The position numbers and the translations under genes are program-made. 33,868 nucleotides of DNA from Natrinema thermotolerans DSM 11552 (GTDB taxonomy: Archaea; Halobacteriota; Halobacteria; Halobacteriales; Natrialbaceae). Positions 1 through 8,669 of the stretch are shown here, one piece after another. The stretch spans positions 1 through 33,868 of the forward strand of contig AOIR01000060.1 in NCBI GenBank assembly GCA_000337115.1, read 5' to 3'. The first letter of the stretch is position 1, and each line of letters begins with the position of its first letter. The notes below the pieces were generated by a model. That model did not search any database. It saw only the letters and a program-made list of their open reading frames with translations, and had not been told where the DNA came from.

Positions 1-2
1 GA

Positions 3-956
3 GACGCTCTCGTCGGGGAATCGATCGACGACGTAATTCCGATCGATGTTGACGCGGTGATCGACGAGTCCCGCGACCGAGACCGGGTAGACGCCGCGAC
101 AACGGCGGGAAACGCCGACACGATGCAGTTCTCGCTCGACGGCGGACGGACCTATTACGATCTCTCGATTTCGTCGATCGATGACGGGCGCGGGTACTCG
201 GCCGGCTGGACGATCGTCGTCCACGACGTGACCGAGCGGGTCCATCGCGAACGCGAACTCGAACGCAAGAACCGAAGACTCGACGAGTTCGCGAGCGTGG
301 TCAGCCACGACTTGCGGAACCCGTTGACGGTCTCGAAGGGGTATCTCGAACTGCTCGAGGAGGAGTACGACCCGGCGTACGTACGGACCGTCGCCGAATC
401 CCACGAGCGGATGGAACAGCTGATCGACGACGTGCTGACGCTCGCTCGGCAGGGCCAACGCGGGCTGGATCCCGAGCCGGTCGCACTCGCGGCCGTCGCA
501 CACGAGGCGTGGTCGACGGTCGATACCGCGGGGGCGACGCTGTCGGTCGTCGACGAGCGAACGATCGTCGCGGATCGAACCCAGCTCCGGCAGTTACTCG
601 AGAACCTGTTCCGAAACGCGATCGACCACGGGGGGCGATCGGGGGCCGAAACCGACGGCCGCGACCTGACCGTCACCATCGGCACGCTCGAGGGTGGGTT
701 CTTCGTCGCCGACTCGGGGACGGGCTTCGAGGGCGATCCCGAGGAGATTTTCGACTCCGGCTATACGACGAGCGAGCGCGGGACGGGACTCGGGCTGTCG
801 ATCGTGGCGGACATCTGCAAGGGACACGGGTGGTCGGTGACCGCGACCGACGGGGACGGGGGCGCACGGTTCGAGATCACCGGCGTCGAGCGACACGAAA
901 CGGCGACTGACGACCGGTCCGACGGGACGTCATCCGGGGTCGGAGCGGCCGAGTAA
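3..956 (+). CDS. Sensor histidine kinase, C-terminal part (5' end outside window)
   Basis: The reading frame is open from the first bases, so the gene begins upstream of the window; the GTG at 57 is internal. The visible part starts with the end of a PAS-like sensory fold (ending in VVHDVTERVHRERELERKN, a typical PAS-to-kinase linker). A HisKA dimerisation domain follows with H-box SHDLRNPL, whose His is the predicted phosphorylation site. The HATPase_c domain has N-box ENLFRNAIDH, G1 box DSGTGF and G2 box GTGLGLSIV, so the catalytic core looks intact. It would pass phosphate to a response regulator, but none is adjacent. The last 25 or so residues are low-complexity and acidic. In haloarchaea this architecture often follows an N-terminal membrane or PAS/GAF region, which cannot be seen here. 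Confidence 0.93.
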   Translation, partial: DALVGESIDDVIPIDVDAVIDESRDRDRVDAATTAGNADTMQFSLDGGRTYYDLSISSIDDGRGYSAGWTIVVHDVTERVHRERELERKNRRLDEFASVVSHDLRNPLTVSKGYLELLEEEYDPAYVRTVAESHERMEQLIDDVLTLARQGQRGLDPEPVALAAVAHEAWSTVDTAGATLSVVDERTIVADRTQLRQLLENLFRNAIDHGGRSGAETDGRDLTVTIGTLEGGFFVADSGTGFEGDPEEIFDSGYTTSERGTGLGLSIVADICKGHGWSVTATDGDGGARFEITGVERHETATDDRSDGTSSGVGAAE

Positions 957-970
957 CGACTCCCGCGTAG

Positions 971-2518
971 TCAGGAACGCCAATAGGCCGGCGTCAGGAT
1001 CACCAGCACGGAGAGGATCTCGAGCCGGCCGATCCACATCAGGAAGGTCATGTACAGCTTCGCGGCCCCGGAAAACGGCTCGTAGCTGTTCATCGGGCCG
1101 ACGACGCCGACGCCCGGCCCGACGTTGCCGAGCGTCGCGATAGTCGCGCTGATCGCCTCAAGTGCCGTCAGCTCGAGGCCGGGCGTTCGGTAGGCGTCGA
1201 GAAAGAGCAGGACCGTCGAGACCGCAAACAGCGTCAGAAAGAGGACGATGAAGACGAAGATACCGTGGATCGCCTCCTCGTCGATGACGTCGCCCGTGTC
1301 GCCCATTCGGACCGGCCGAACCGCCTGCGGGTGGACGGTCGTGAACAGTTCGCGTTCGATGGACTTCCCGACGACGTACCAGCGGATGATCTTGATCGAG
1401 CCGGCCGCCGACCCCGCCGAACCGCCCAGAAACATCGCGAACAGCAGGATGACCTGCGTCGACTCGCTCCAGGTGTTGAAGTCCATGCTGGCGTAGCCGG
1501 TCGTCGTCACGATCGCCAGCGTCTGAAAGAGCCCGTGGCGCAGCGATCGCTCGAGGCTGCCCGGGATCGCGGCGACGCCGTCGGGGACCGTCGCGAGGCC
1601 GACCCCGAGAAAGAGCAGAGCCGAGAGGAGGGCACCGACGACGCCCATCGATAGGAGATAGGACCGGAACTCGGCGTTCCCGGTCAGCCGATCAGGCTTG
1701 CCGCGCCAGACGTGCCAGTAGAGCGCGAAGTTCGTCCCGGCAACGATCATGAACGGCATGACCGCCCACTGGACGATCGGTTCGAAGGCCTCGACGCTGC
1801 GTCCCTCCGGCGAGAAGCCGCCGGTCGGCAGCGTCGTGAGTGCATGCGAGACGGCGTTGTAGAAGGTCATGTTCGGGGCCAGTCCCGCGAGGTGGAGCCC
1901 GTAGTAGACGACCACGGCCGCGAGCGTAAACCAGACGTAAATCAGCCAGAGCGCCCGCGCCGTCTGTCTGATCCGCGGGGTCAGCTTCTCGACCTGAATG
2001 CCGGGCGCTTCCTCCCGGATGAGCTGGGTCCCACCGACGGAGAGTTCCGAGAGGATCGCGACCATGAGGACAATGATCCCCATCCCGCCGAGCCACTGGG
2101 TGAGCTGTCGCCAGAGCATGATCGAATGCGAGTGCGTTTCGACGGAGATATCGCCCATCACCGTCGCCCCGGTCGTCGTGAATCCGGACATCGACTCGAA
2201 GAGGGCGTTGATCGGCTGCGCGATCGTCCCCGTTCCGGCGACGAGATACGGGATCGTCCCGACCAGCGGCAGGACCAGCCACGTCAGCGCCACCAGCAGG
2301 AACGCCTCGCGGTGTTCGAGGTCCGGCTCGGGCTCGAGGCGCTCGAGGCCCATCCCGACGGCGACCGCGACGACCAGCGCGACCAGAAACGGGAGCGGGT
2401 TCTCCCGGTAGAACAGCGCGACCGCCGTCGGCACCAAAAGCGTCAGCGAGAGGGACTTCAACACGGTACCCAGGAGGCTGCAACTCGAGCGGACATCGAC
2501 GTGAATCCTGCCAATCAT
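971..2518 (-). CDS. trkH: TrkH-type potassium uptake channel subunit
   Basis: Predicted 515-aa integral membrane protein with about ten hydrophobic segments. It carries the four pore-loop signatures of the Trk/Ktr/HKT superfamily: SGFTTTGATVM, TLPTGGFSPEG, TTTGYASMDF and TLGNVGPGVG, each with the selectivity-filter glycine. It would carry K+ influx driven by membrane potential, important for a salt-in osmotic strategy. The ATG at 2518 (MIGRIHVDVRSS) was chosen because it matches the usual start of the family; the frame is open upstream to 2620 but that extension is not family-like. A TATA-like CTTTATT lies on the minus strand at about 2589-2595. The gene converges with the histidine kinase, 14 bp apart. 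The NAD-binding regulatory TrkA partner is not in the window. Confidence 0.93.
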   Translation of the reverse strand: MIGRIHVDVRSSCSLLGTVLKSLSLTLLVPTAVALFYRENPLPFLVALVVAVAVGMGLERLEPEPDLEHREAFLLVALTWLVLPLVGTIPYLVAGTGTIAQPINALFESMSGFTTTGATVMGDISVETHSHSIMLWRQLTQWLGGMGIIVLMVAILSELSVGGTQLIREEAPGIQVEKLTPRIRQTARALWLIYVWFTLAAVVVYYGLHLAGLAPNMTFYNAVSHALTTLPTGGFSPEGRSVEAFEPIVQWAVMPFMIVAGTNFALYWHVWRGKPDRLTGNAEFRSYLLSMGVVGALLSALLFLGVGLATVPDGVAAIPGSLERSLRHGLFQTLAIVTTTGYASMDFNTWSESTQVILLFAMFLGGSAGSAAGSIKIIRWYVVGKSIERELFTTVHPQAVRPVRMGDTGDVIDEEAIHGIFVFIVLFLTLFAVSTVLLFLDAYRTPGLELTALEAISATIATLGNVGPGVGVVGPMNSYEPFSGAAKLYMTFLMWIGRLEILSVLVILTPAYWRS

Positions 2519-2641
2519 AGCTGAGAGCGTGACCGAACCCACCGTCGGCCGGCGAACAGTAACTACTACGGAAGAATTGTAGCAGCGCAATAAAGACTGG
2601 GCTGCACTCCACGACGGCACGGTCGGGCGGGTCGCCGAGAC

Positions 2642-3511
2642 TCAGCCGAAGACCCGCTCGTAGTGGTGGGCCATCGCGGCGCGAGCGGTTTCGGAGAAGA
2701 CGGGAACGTAGTCCATGGTGAGGTAGAACGGCGACTCGGTAACCGGCTCGGCGTACTCGTCGATCGGCCCCCGTTCGGTCGCAAAGGGGTGATCGCGCGG
2801 CGTGTTCCGGCTCTCCACTGCCGAGTAGCCCGTCGCCATCGGGGTGATGCCGTGGCGAACGAACCAGCCTCGCGCGTCGGGATGGTCCTGTGCGCCGCAG
2901 CTGTGGGCGCGTCGCGACGGCGAGGGTTCGGACTCCGTCGCCTCGACGGGGTAGTGCGGAAAGTCGGTCCAGCCGACGACCGCGTGGCCACACTCGTGGG
3001 CTGCGAAGTTCCGCAGCAGGTCTCGAGGGGTCCCGATTCCTGCGCCGAAAAGCGCAGCGAGTTCGGCATTGACGTAGCCGTACGCACCGGGTTCGCGGGA
3101 GCGACCGTCGCCACGGCCCGCGTACCCCCGCATCGCCCCGGCAGTCGTCGCGCCGTCGGCGACGACGACCAGCGTCACCGTTGCCGCCGTTCGGCCGCCT
3201 CGCAGGGCGTCGTCGGTCTCCATGGCGTCTAACGTCTCGCCGTGTGCGGGCGCGATCTCGAAGTCGGCGACCGCATCCGTCTCAAGGGTTACCTCGGCGG
3301 TGCCCGGCGTCGCTCCGGACCAGGTCTCCGCGAACAGGTCGACACCCTCGCGGACCGCGTCGAGCGCGTCCTCGGCGGGCTCGGCGGAGGCGTGACGAAC
3401 GATCTCGAGGGTCAGATCACCGTCGCTGCCGGTAGCCGCGCCGACTCCCGATACAGCGGCTGTTCCGGCCACGGTACAGGCACACGCGAGAACACGACGG
3501 CGGGTTGGCAT
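2642..3511 (-). CDS. Tat-exported protein with HExxH motif, putative zinc metalloprotease
   Basis: 289 aa. The N-terminus (TRRRVLACACT followed by a hydrophobic Ala/Val/Gly stretch to about residue 27) is a twin-arginine signal, so the protein is probably exported folded. Residues 172-176 are HECGH inside a helix-like context (FAAHECGHAVVG), the zinc-protease HExxH pattern. Candidate third ligands downstream are H186, H203 and H210, and a PMATGY sequence (224-229) could be a Met-turn. The spacing does not fit the classical metzincin HExxHxxGxxH. Two cysteines flank the motif (C174, C205). I do not recognise a named family. A minus-strand TATA-like GATATGATC lies about 34 nt upstream of the ATG. 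Protease activity is inferred from the motif only. Confidence 0.8.
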   Translation of the reverse strand: MPTRRRVLACACTVAGTAAVSGVGAATGSDGDLTLEIVRHASAEPAEDALDAVREGVDLFAETWSGATPGTAEVTLETDAVADFEIAPAHGETLDAMETDDALRGGRTAATVTLVVVADGATTAGAMRGYAGRGDGRSREPGAYGYVNAELAALFGAGIGTPRDLLRNFAAHECGHAVVGWTDFPHYPVEATESEPSPSRRAHSCGAQDHPDARGWFVRHGITPMATGYSAVESRNTPRDHPFATERGPIDEYAEPVTESPFYLTMDYVPVFSETARAAMAHHYERVFG

Positions 3512-3604
3512 GGAACGCTCTAGGGAACGATGCGAGTGTGATCATATCGTCTTTCCGGCCGAGAGGAGGGATGGGCCTGCCACTGACGCTGGTCCCGACC
3601 GCTG

Positions 3605-5026
3605 TCAGCGGTCCGGTTCCCGAACCCGCTCGCCGTCGGCCGTCTCGGGGAAGACTTTCCCCGGGTTGAGCGTATCCGTTGGGTCAAACGCTTGCTTGAC
3701 CGATCGCATGGCCTCGACCGCGCCCGCGCCGTGTTCCGGCTCGAGGTACGGCTGCTTGCCCTCGCCGATGCCGTGTTCGCCCGTGGCCGTCCCGCCGAGG
3801 TCGATGGCGAGTTCGACGATCGCTCGGTAGAGTTCCTCGCCGCGCTCGAGTTGGGCGGGATCGCTCGGATCGGCGAGGACGCTGTAGTGGAGGTTGCCGT
3901 CGCCCGCGTGGCCGAAACAGGGGACCAGCAGGCCGTACTCGTCGGCGAGTCGCTTCGTCTCGTGAACCACCTCGGGGTAGGCGCTGATCGGCACCGTCAC
4001 GTCACCCGGGTGGAGCGGCTCGAGGTCCGGATCGTAGCTCCTGACGGCGAAGGCCAGTTCCCGCCGGGCCTCCCAGAGGGCGGCCATCTCGTCGTCGTCG
4101 TCGCTCATCTCGAAGCGGGCGACATTGTGGTCCTCGAAGATCGTTCGGCAGAGGTCGATCTCCGCCTCGATCCCGTGGTTGGCGTGAAATTCGAGGAAGA
4201 CCATCGGCGCGTCGGGCAGGCCGGTGTCGAGGTAGTCGTTGGCCATCCGGGCGCTCAGCCCGTCGACGAGTTCGATCTTGGCGACGTCGACCTCGGTCCG
4301 GACCGCGTCGAAGACCGCCTCGGCGGCGTCGTCCAGCGTCTCGAAGATCGCTCGTCCACCCCGGATCTGTTCGGGCCGGCCGGCCAACTCGAGGGTGGCC
4401 TCGGTGACCACCGCCAGCGTTCCCTCGCTGCCGACCAGCAAGTCGGTCAGGTTGTAGCCGCTCGAGGTCTTGATCGCCCGTGAGCCCGTCCGGACGACGG
4501 TGCCGTCGGCCAACACGGCCTCGAGCCCGAGGACCCAGTCGGCGATCTCGCCATAGCGGACCGTCCCCATGCCGCTGGCGTCGGTCGCGATCATCCCGCC
4601 GATCGTCGAGATCTCGCCCGAGGAAGGCAGCGGCGGGAAGAAGAGGCCGTCGCCGGCGACGTGTTCGTCGACGTCGGAGCCGATGATTCCCGGCCCGACG
4701 TCGATCTGGAAGTCGTCAGGCCGGTAGTCGACCACCGCGTCCATCCGGGTTAGATCGAGGCTAATACCGCCGTGGGCCGGGACGGCCGCGCCCTCGAGGC
4801 CCGTCCCGGCCGCGTAGGGTGTGACGGGCACGCCGCGGTCGGTCGCCGCCGACAGCACTGCCGAGACGTCCGCGGTCCGCTCGGGCCAGACGACCGCGTC
4901 GGGCATGACCCCGCCCGACTCCTCGGTCCCCCAGTCCGTCGCGTGTGATTCGCGTCGGCCGTCCGCGAACGACAGCTGGTCGTCCCCGAGGTCGAGGTCC
5001 TCGAGGAACGAACAATCGTGTGCCAT
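3605..5026 (-). CDS. FAD-binding oxidase of the GlcD/D-lactate dehydrogenase family
   Basis: 473 aa. The N-terminal FAD-binding PCMH (VAO) domain shows PYAAGTGLEGAAVPAHGG, GDGLFFPPLPSS, TIGGMIATDASG and VGSEGTLAVVTEATL. The C-terminal FAD-oxidase domain shows CFGHAGDGNLHYSVL, the metal/substrate site GEHGIGEGK, and LNPGKVFP at the end. The family oxidises 2-hydroxy acids such as D-lactate or glycolate and passes electrons to quinone or another acceptor; the substrate cannot be told from sequence. There is no fused iron-sulfur domain of the GlcF/GlpC type and none next door. The start (MAHDCSFLED) lies in an AT-richer divergent intergenic region shared with the phosphatase gene. Confidence 0.93.
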   Translation of the reverse strand: MAHDCSFLEDLDLGDDQLSFADGRRESHATDWGTEESGGVMPDAVVWPERTADVSAVLSAATDRGVPVTPYAAGTGLEGAAVPAHGGISLDLTRMDAVVDYRPDDFQIDVGPGIIGSDVDEHVAGDGLFFPPLPSSGEISTIGGMIATDASGMGTVRYGEIADWVLGLEAVLADGTVVRTGSRAIKTSSGYNLTDLLVGSEGTLAVVTEATLELAGRPEQIRGGRAIFETLDDAAEAVFDAVRTEVDVAKIELVDGLSARMANDYLDTGLPDAPMVFLEFHANHGIEAEIDLCRTIFEDHNVARFEMSDDDDEMAALWEARRELAFAVRSYDPDLEPLHPGDVTVPISAYPEVVHETKRLADEYGLLVPCFGHAGDGNLHYSVLADPSDPAQLERGEELYRAIVELAIDLGGTATGEHGIGEGKQPYLEPEHGAGAVEAMRSVKQAFDPTDTLNPGKVFPETADGERVREPDR

Positions 5027-5100
5027 GCATGCATGTTAGACACTGACAGTATCAACGTTTCCCACTGGGTCGTACGCAGATCGCTCGAGACGACCTCGTG

Positions 5101-5170
5101 ACTCGGGTATATATCCCTCGTATCCGACGATATAATAACAGTATCTAACATATATAAATTATAATCGCCT
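5101..5170 (+). promoter_or_regulatory. AT-rich divergent promoter region; TATA box of the PhoD-like gene
   Basis: The stretch is markedly AT-rich against GC-rich surroundings. It contains TATATAAATT at 5151-5160, a good archaeal TATA box. Transcription would start near 5180, leaving a short leader before the ATG at 5198. Further TA-rich patches at 5107-5114 and 5129-5137 may serve the divergent FAD-oxidase gene or bind a regulator. Phosphate control is plausible for a phosphatase, but I see no motif that proves it. Confidence 0.6.
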
Positions 5171-5197
5171 TTTACTGGATTCTGCCAGCACAATCGT

Positions 5198-6925
5198 ATG
5201 CCAGAGCAAAATGGCACACGGAACCGGACGAATCGGCGCGGCTTTCTCGAGAGCATCGGCACCACCTCGGTCGCTGGCGGCCTCGCAGCGGTTCTCGCCC
5301 AGCGTGATATCGTCCAGCCCGTCGCCGCGGCGTCGGCGACGGATCCGAGCGTCTTCGCCGTCGACGAGACAGCCGATCCCGACGCGACGTTTCCGCAGTC
5401 GGTGGCCAGCGGCGGGCCGACCTCGAGCGGCGCTATTCTCTGGACGCGGATCGCCCCCAGTGCGGTCGTCTCCGAGGAGCCGATCGGTGTCCAGGTCGCG
5501 ACCGACGACAGTTTCGAGGATCCGGTCTACGAGGGAACGGTCCCCGCCGATCGACTCTCGAGTACACACGATTACACGGTCAAAGTCGATCTCGACGGCG
5601 TTCTCGAGTCGGATCGGCGCTACTACTACCGGTTCGTCTACGACGGCGTCGCGACACGGACCGGTCGCTGTCGGACGCTGCCGGCGGCCGGCGCGAGTCC
5701 CGATTCGCTGTCGTTTGCGGTCCTTACGTGTCAGGACTACCAGAACGGGTACTACGGAGCCTACCGCCATCTCGCGGCCGAAGACGTCGACTTCGTCGTC
5801 CACCTCGGCGACTTCATTTACGAGTCCGCCGACGGTGCCTACACCTCGCCGACGACGGATATCAAGGACGGGCGCGACATCGACCTCCCCAGCGGCGCCG
5901 GTCTGGCGGAGTCCCTGGCCGACTTCCGGACGCTGTATCGAACCTACAAGGGGAACGAATTCCTCCAGGAGGGCCTCGAGCAACACACCGTTGTTCACGG
6001 CTGGGACGACCACGAGATCGGGAACAATCGATACTGGGACGAGGAAGCGAACGCGCCGGTGTTGCCGGATACGGACGGCGGCGAGCAGCCCGAGCGGGCG
6101 ATGGAGATCACGGCCGACGGCATTCAGGCGTGGGTCGAGTACGTTCCCGCCCGCGTCGAGTTCGATCCGAACGAGTCGGCACTGCAGGACCAGCTCCGAT
6201 TGTGGCGGGATCTCCAGTTCGGCGACCTCGTCGATCTGACCGTCACCGACGAACGCCTCTATCGCGACGGGCCACCCTGTGGCGACGCACGGATCACCTG
6301 TACGGATGAGGAAGCACAGGGGCGGACGATGCTCGGCCACGAACAGAAACAGTATTTCACGGAGTGGGTCAGCGAGTCCGATGCCGTCTGGTCGGTCTGG
6401 GCCAACGAGGTGCTGACGATGCCCCTGACCATCGGCGACAACTGGTCGCAGATCGAACTGCTCCACGACTCGTGGGACGGCTTCCAGCACGAACGCTGGG
6501 AACTCATGCAACACGTCGCGGACGTCGATCCACGCAACTTCGTCGTCCTGACCGGCGACCTCCACGCGTCGCTTGCCGGCCACGTGAAAGCCGGCTACGG
6601 CGAAATCGAGCCGTTCGAGACGTACGACCGAATCGGTGTCGAGCTGATGACTCCCGCCGTTACGAGCGTCAACGCCGCCGACGTCGTCGATTTCCCGAGT
6701 GACTGGGACGACGACGCGCTCGCGGAGTTGACCAAGGATCAAAACGACCACCTCGAGTACGTCGACTGGCATCAGCACGGCTACGCCGTCGTCGAGTTCA
6801 CCCGCGATCACTGTACGTACACCGTGTACGGCGTCGACAAAGATGCGGACCCGCGGGATGCCGAGCGGTCGACCCTCGCCCGATATCGCACTCCGGACGG
6901 CGACCCGTCTCTCACGGAACTGTAG
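5198..6925 (+). CDS. phoD: Tat-exported PhoD-like alkaline phosphatase/phosphodiesterase
   Basis: 575 aa. The Tat signal NRRGFLESIG plus a hydrophobic segment ends in an Ala-rich cleavage region near residue 45. A PhoD N-terminal (Ig-like) domain follows (FPQSVASGGPTSSGAILWTR). The catalytic metallophosphatase domain has LTCQDYQNGYYGAY (metal-binding Cys/Asp), VVHLGDFIYE, GWDDHEIGNN and VVLTGDLHAS. PhoD enzymes use Ca2+/Fe3+ to hydrolyse phosphomonoesters or phosphodiesters outside the cell, releasing phosphate. The gene stands alone, is preceded by a strong TATA box, and is divergent from the FAD oxidase. All key motifs look intact and the length suits a PhoD protein with both domains. Confidence 0.93.
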   Translation: MPEQNGTRNRTNRRGFLESIGTTSVAGGLAAVLAQRDIVQPVAAASATDPSVFAVDETADPDATFPQSVASGGPTSSGAILWTRIAPSAVVSEEPIGVQVATDDSFEDPVYEGTVPADRLSSTHDYTVKVDLDGVLESDRRYYYRFVYDGVATRTGRCRTLPAAGASPDSLSFAVLTCQDYQNGYYGAYRHLAAEDVDFVVHLGDFIYESADGAYTSPTTDIKDGRDIDLPSGAGLAESLADFRTLYRTYKGNEFLQEGLEQHTVVHGWDDHEIGNNRYWDEEANAPVLPDTDGGEQPERAMEITADGIQAWVEYVPARVEFDPNESALQDQLRLWRDLQFGDLVDLTVTDERLYRDGPPCGDARITCTDEEAQGRTMLGHEQKQYFTEWVSESDAVWSVWANEVLTMPLTIGDNWSQIELLHDSWDGFQHERWELMQHVADVDPRNFVVLTGDLHASLAGHVKAGYGEIEPFETYDRIGVELMTPAVTSVNAADVVDFPSDWDDDALAELTKDQNDHLEYVDWHQHGYAVVEFTRDHCTYTVYGVDKDADPRDAERSTLARYRTPDGDPSLTEL

Positions 6926-7027
6926 GCACACAGTGGGTGGATCGCCGCGAGCGGTTCGCCGGAGATGTGACGACCCTCCCATCGCCGGTGATCGGTCGCG
7001 CACGTGACTGGACGGAAACGCTACAGA

Positions 7028-7033
7028 TTTATG
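7028..7033 (+). promoter_or_regulatory. TATA-like element upstream of the leader ORF and LLM gene
   Basis: TTTATG at 7028-7033 has its centre 28.5 nt before the ATG at 7059. That spacing predicts a transcript beginning almost at that ATG rather than at the LLM start at 7106. The spacing resembles other candidate leaderless promoters in this window. Confidence 0.5.
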
Positions 7034-7058
7034 TGAGTCCGTGACGCGGTGTGCGGTG

Positions 7059-7109
7059 ATGGCAGACCGAACCACGACTCGACGGCCGACGCGGAGGGGA
7101 GCCCGATGA
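7059..7109 (+). CDS. Candidate 16-codon leader ORF, translationally coupled to the LLM gene
   Basis: ATG at 7059 opens a frame encoding MADRTTTRRPTRRGAR and ends at TGA 7107-7109. The TGA overlaps the ATG of the LLM oxidoreductase (7106-7108) as ATGA. Six of the 16 residues are Arg, using CGA, CGG and AGG codons. A purine-rich GGAGGGGAG (7093-7101) inside the small ORF could serve as a Shine-Dalgarno for the downstream start. The TATA-like element at 7028 would place the 5' end about at this ATG. No homologue is known to me, and expression is inferred only from the layout. Confidence 0.4.
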   Translation: MADRTTTRRPTRRGAR

Positions 7110-8113
7110 ACGCCGAACTCGACTTGCTGGTCCGGCTCGGGGACTACGACAAGCCACAAGGCGTCGCCGAGCGTGCCGTCCAGGCCGAGGAACTGGGTTT
7201 CGACCGGATCACGGTCGGCGAGACGACCGGCTGGAACATCGTGCCGCCGCTGACGCTGGCGGCCGACCGGACCGAGGAACTCGGCATCTCCAACGACGTC
7301 ATCTCGCCGTACGGCCGGACGCCGTCGATGCTCGCCCAGACCGCGCTGACGATGCAGGCGGCCGCCGACGGCCGCTTCCGGTTCGGGATCGGCCCGAGTT
7401 CGCCCGCGATCACCGAGCGCTGGCACGGCCAGGAGTTCGACCGGCCGCTCCGGCGCACCCGGGAAGTGATCGAGATCATGCGCAACGTCTACGAGGAGGG
7501 CAACCCCGCCTACGAGGGCGACATCTTCGAGATCGCCGGGCTGGGCTACGAGCGCGGCCCGAGCGAGAACCCGCCGCCGATCGACGTCGGCACCCTCGGT
7601 CCCAAGGCCACCGAGATGGCCGGCCGCTTCGGCGACGGCTGGGCCCCCCAGATGTTCACGAAAGACGGCCTGCGCGACCGCCTCGAGGACTTAGAGCGCG
7701 GCGCGGAACTCGGCGGGAAGGACCTCTCGGACCTGCGGGTCGCGCCGATCGTCCGCGGGATCGCCAGCGAGGACCGCGAGGCTGCCCGCGAAAAAGCCCG
7801 CGGCACGATCGCGTTCATGCTCGGCGCGTACGGTCCCTACTACGGTAACTCGGTCGCCGAGCAAGGGTACCCCGACGTCGTCGAGGCGGTCCGAGCCGCC
7901 TGGGACGACCGCGACACCGACGCGATGGCCGCTGCCCTGCCCGACGAGGTCCTCGACGAACTCGCGTTCGCGGGCACCCCCGACGAGGTCCGCGAGTGGC
8001 TCGCGGAGTACGCCGCCATCGAGGGCGTCGACGCCGTCCGTATCGGGTTCGTCGACGGGATGAGCGAGGACGACAAGCGGACGACGATGGAAGCGGTCGC
8101 CGACCTCGTCTAA
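7106..8113 (+). CDS. LLM-class F420-dependent oxidoreductase (Mer-like)
   Basis: 335 aa with the bacterial-luciferase-like TIM-barrel pattern: AVQAEELGFDRITVGE near the start, the conserved stretch around GRFRFGIGPSSPAI, WHGQEFDRPLRRTREVIEIM, and GDGWAPQMF. Such proteins, related to methylene-tetrahydromethanopterin reductase, use coenzyme F420 (some use FMN) for hydride transfer. Haloarchaea make F420 but are not methanogens, so the substrate is unknown. It may belong to the haloarchaeal subgroup annotated as an F420-dependent oxidoreductase of the NP1902A type, which I cannot confirm. The ATG at 7106 was chosen over the GTG at 7049 because of the GGAGG 8 nt upstream and because the earlier codons do not look family-like. 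Confidence 0.9.
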   Translation: MNAELDLLVRLGDYDKPQGVAERAVQAEELGFDRITVGETTGWNIVPPLTLAADRTEELGISNDVISPYGRTPSMLAQTALTMQAAADGRFRFGIGPSSPAITERWHGQEFDRPLRRTREVIEIMRNVYEEGNPAYEGDIFEIAGLGYERGPSENPPPIDVGTLGPKATEMAGRFGDGWAPQMFTKDGLRDRLEDLERGAELGGKDLSDLRVAPIVRGIASEDREAAREKARGTIAFMLGAYGPYYGNSVAEQGYPDVVEAVRAAWDDRDTDAMAAALPDEVLDELAFAGTPDEVREWLAEYAAIEGVDAVRIGFVDGMSEDDKRTTMEAVADLV

Positions 8114-8210
8114 TCGCCGGATCGGTCCTCCATCGCGATCGCAGCCGTCTCGAGCGGGCCCTCCTACGACGTGACACGCAGTGTGGTGTTTCGATCTGAC
8201 TCACAAGTTG

Positions 8211-8218
8211 CATATATA
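8211..8218 (+). promoter_or_regulatory. TATA box for a leaderless transcript
   Basis: CATATATA at 8211-8218 has its core (8213-8218) centred 25.5 nt before the ATG at 8241. No Shine-Dalgarno lies in between. This supports a leaderless mRNA and fixes the start of the downstream gene at 8241. Confidence 0.6.
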
Positions 8219-8240
8219 CGTCCCGGACCCTACCGGGGAT

Positions 8241-8630
8241 ATGATCCCACTACTGCGGTCGCCCGAGCGCCTCACCGCGTTCGGTGAAGATGCCGACGCC
8301 GTCGATACGGCGATGGATCTGCTTGCCGACGGGCGACGCCGCGCGGCGCTGCAGTATCTCGCGGAGACGGGTGGCGACGCCACGCTCACGGAACTGGCGG
8401 TCGAGATCGCCGCGCAGGAGGCCGGCGTGGAGCCGAACGCGATCTCGGACCACAGCGACGTTTCCTCGCGGGAGCGCCGCGCCGTCCGAATCTCGCTGCA
8501 TCACACCCACATCCCGAAGCTGACGACCGCCGAGGTCGTGGACTACGACACCGAGACCGAGACGATCACGCTTACCGACCACGGACGAACCCTGCTCGAG
8601 CGGGCGGACGCGGTTCAGGAGTCCGCCTGA
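8241..8630 (+). CDS. DUF7344-like winged-helix protein, possible transcription regulator
   Basis: 129 aa. The segment DTAMDLLADGRRRAALQYLAE, followed by a TLTELAVEIAAQE helix and VRISLHHTHIPKLTTAEVVDYDTETETITLTDHG, is the ArsR-like winged-helix pattern common in haloarchaea (DUF7344 type). It could bind DNA, although many such proteins have no assigned target. The start at 8241 is supported by the TATA box; the frame is open from 8181 but the extra codons are not family-like. The gene is convergent with the quinone-reductase-like gene, with 39 bp between the stops. Confidence 0.82.
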   Translation: MIPLLRSPERLTAFGEDADAVDTAMDLLADGRRRAALQYLAETGGDATLTELAVEIAAQEAGVEPNAISDHSDVSSRERRAVRISLHHTHIPKLTTAEVVDYDTETETITLTDHGRTLLERADAVQESA

Positions 8631-8669
8631 CCGGCCGACTGCGCTGTTTTCACCGAGAACTACGGTCCG

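Noticed and set aside
5159-7426. Very long minus-strand open frame (755 aa) across the phosphatase and LLM genes
   Set aside because: It is the antisense shadow of two well-supported plus-strand genes. GC-rich DNA leaves long antisense frames open, and the translation shows no family motif.
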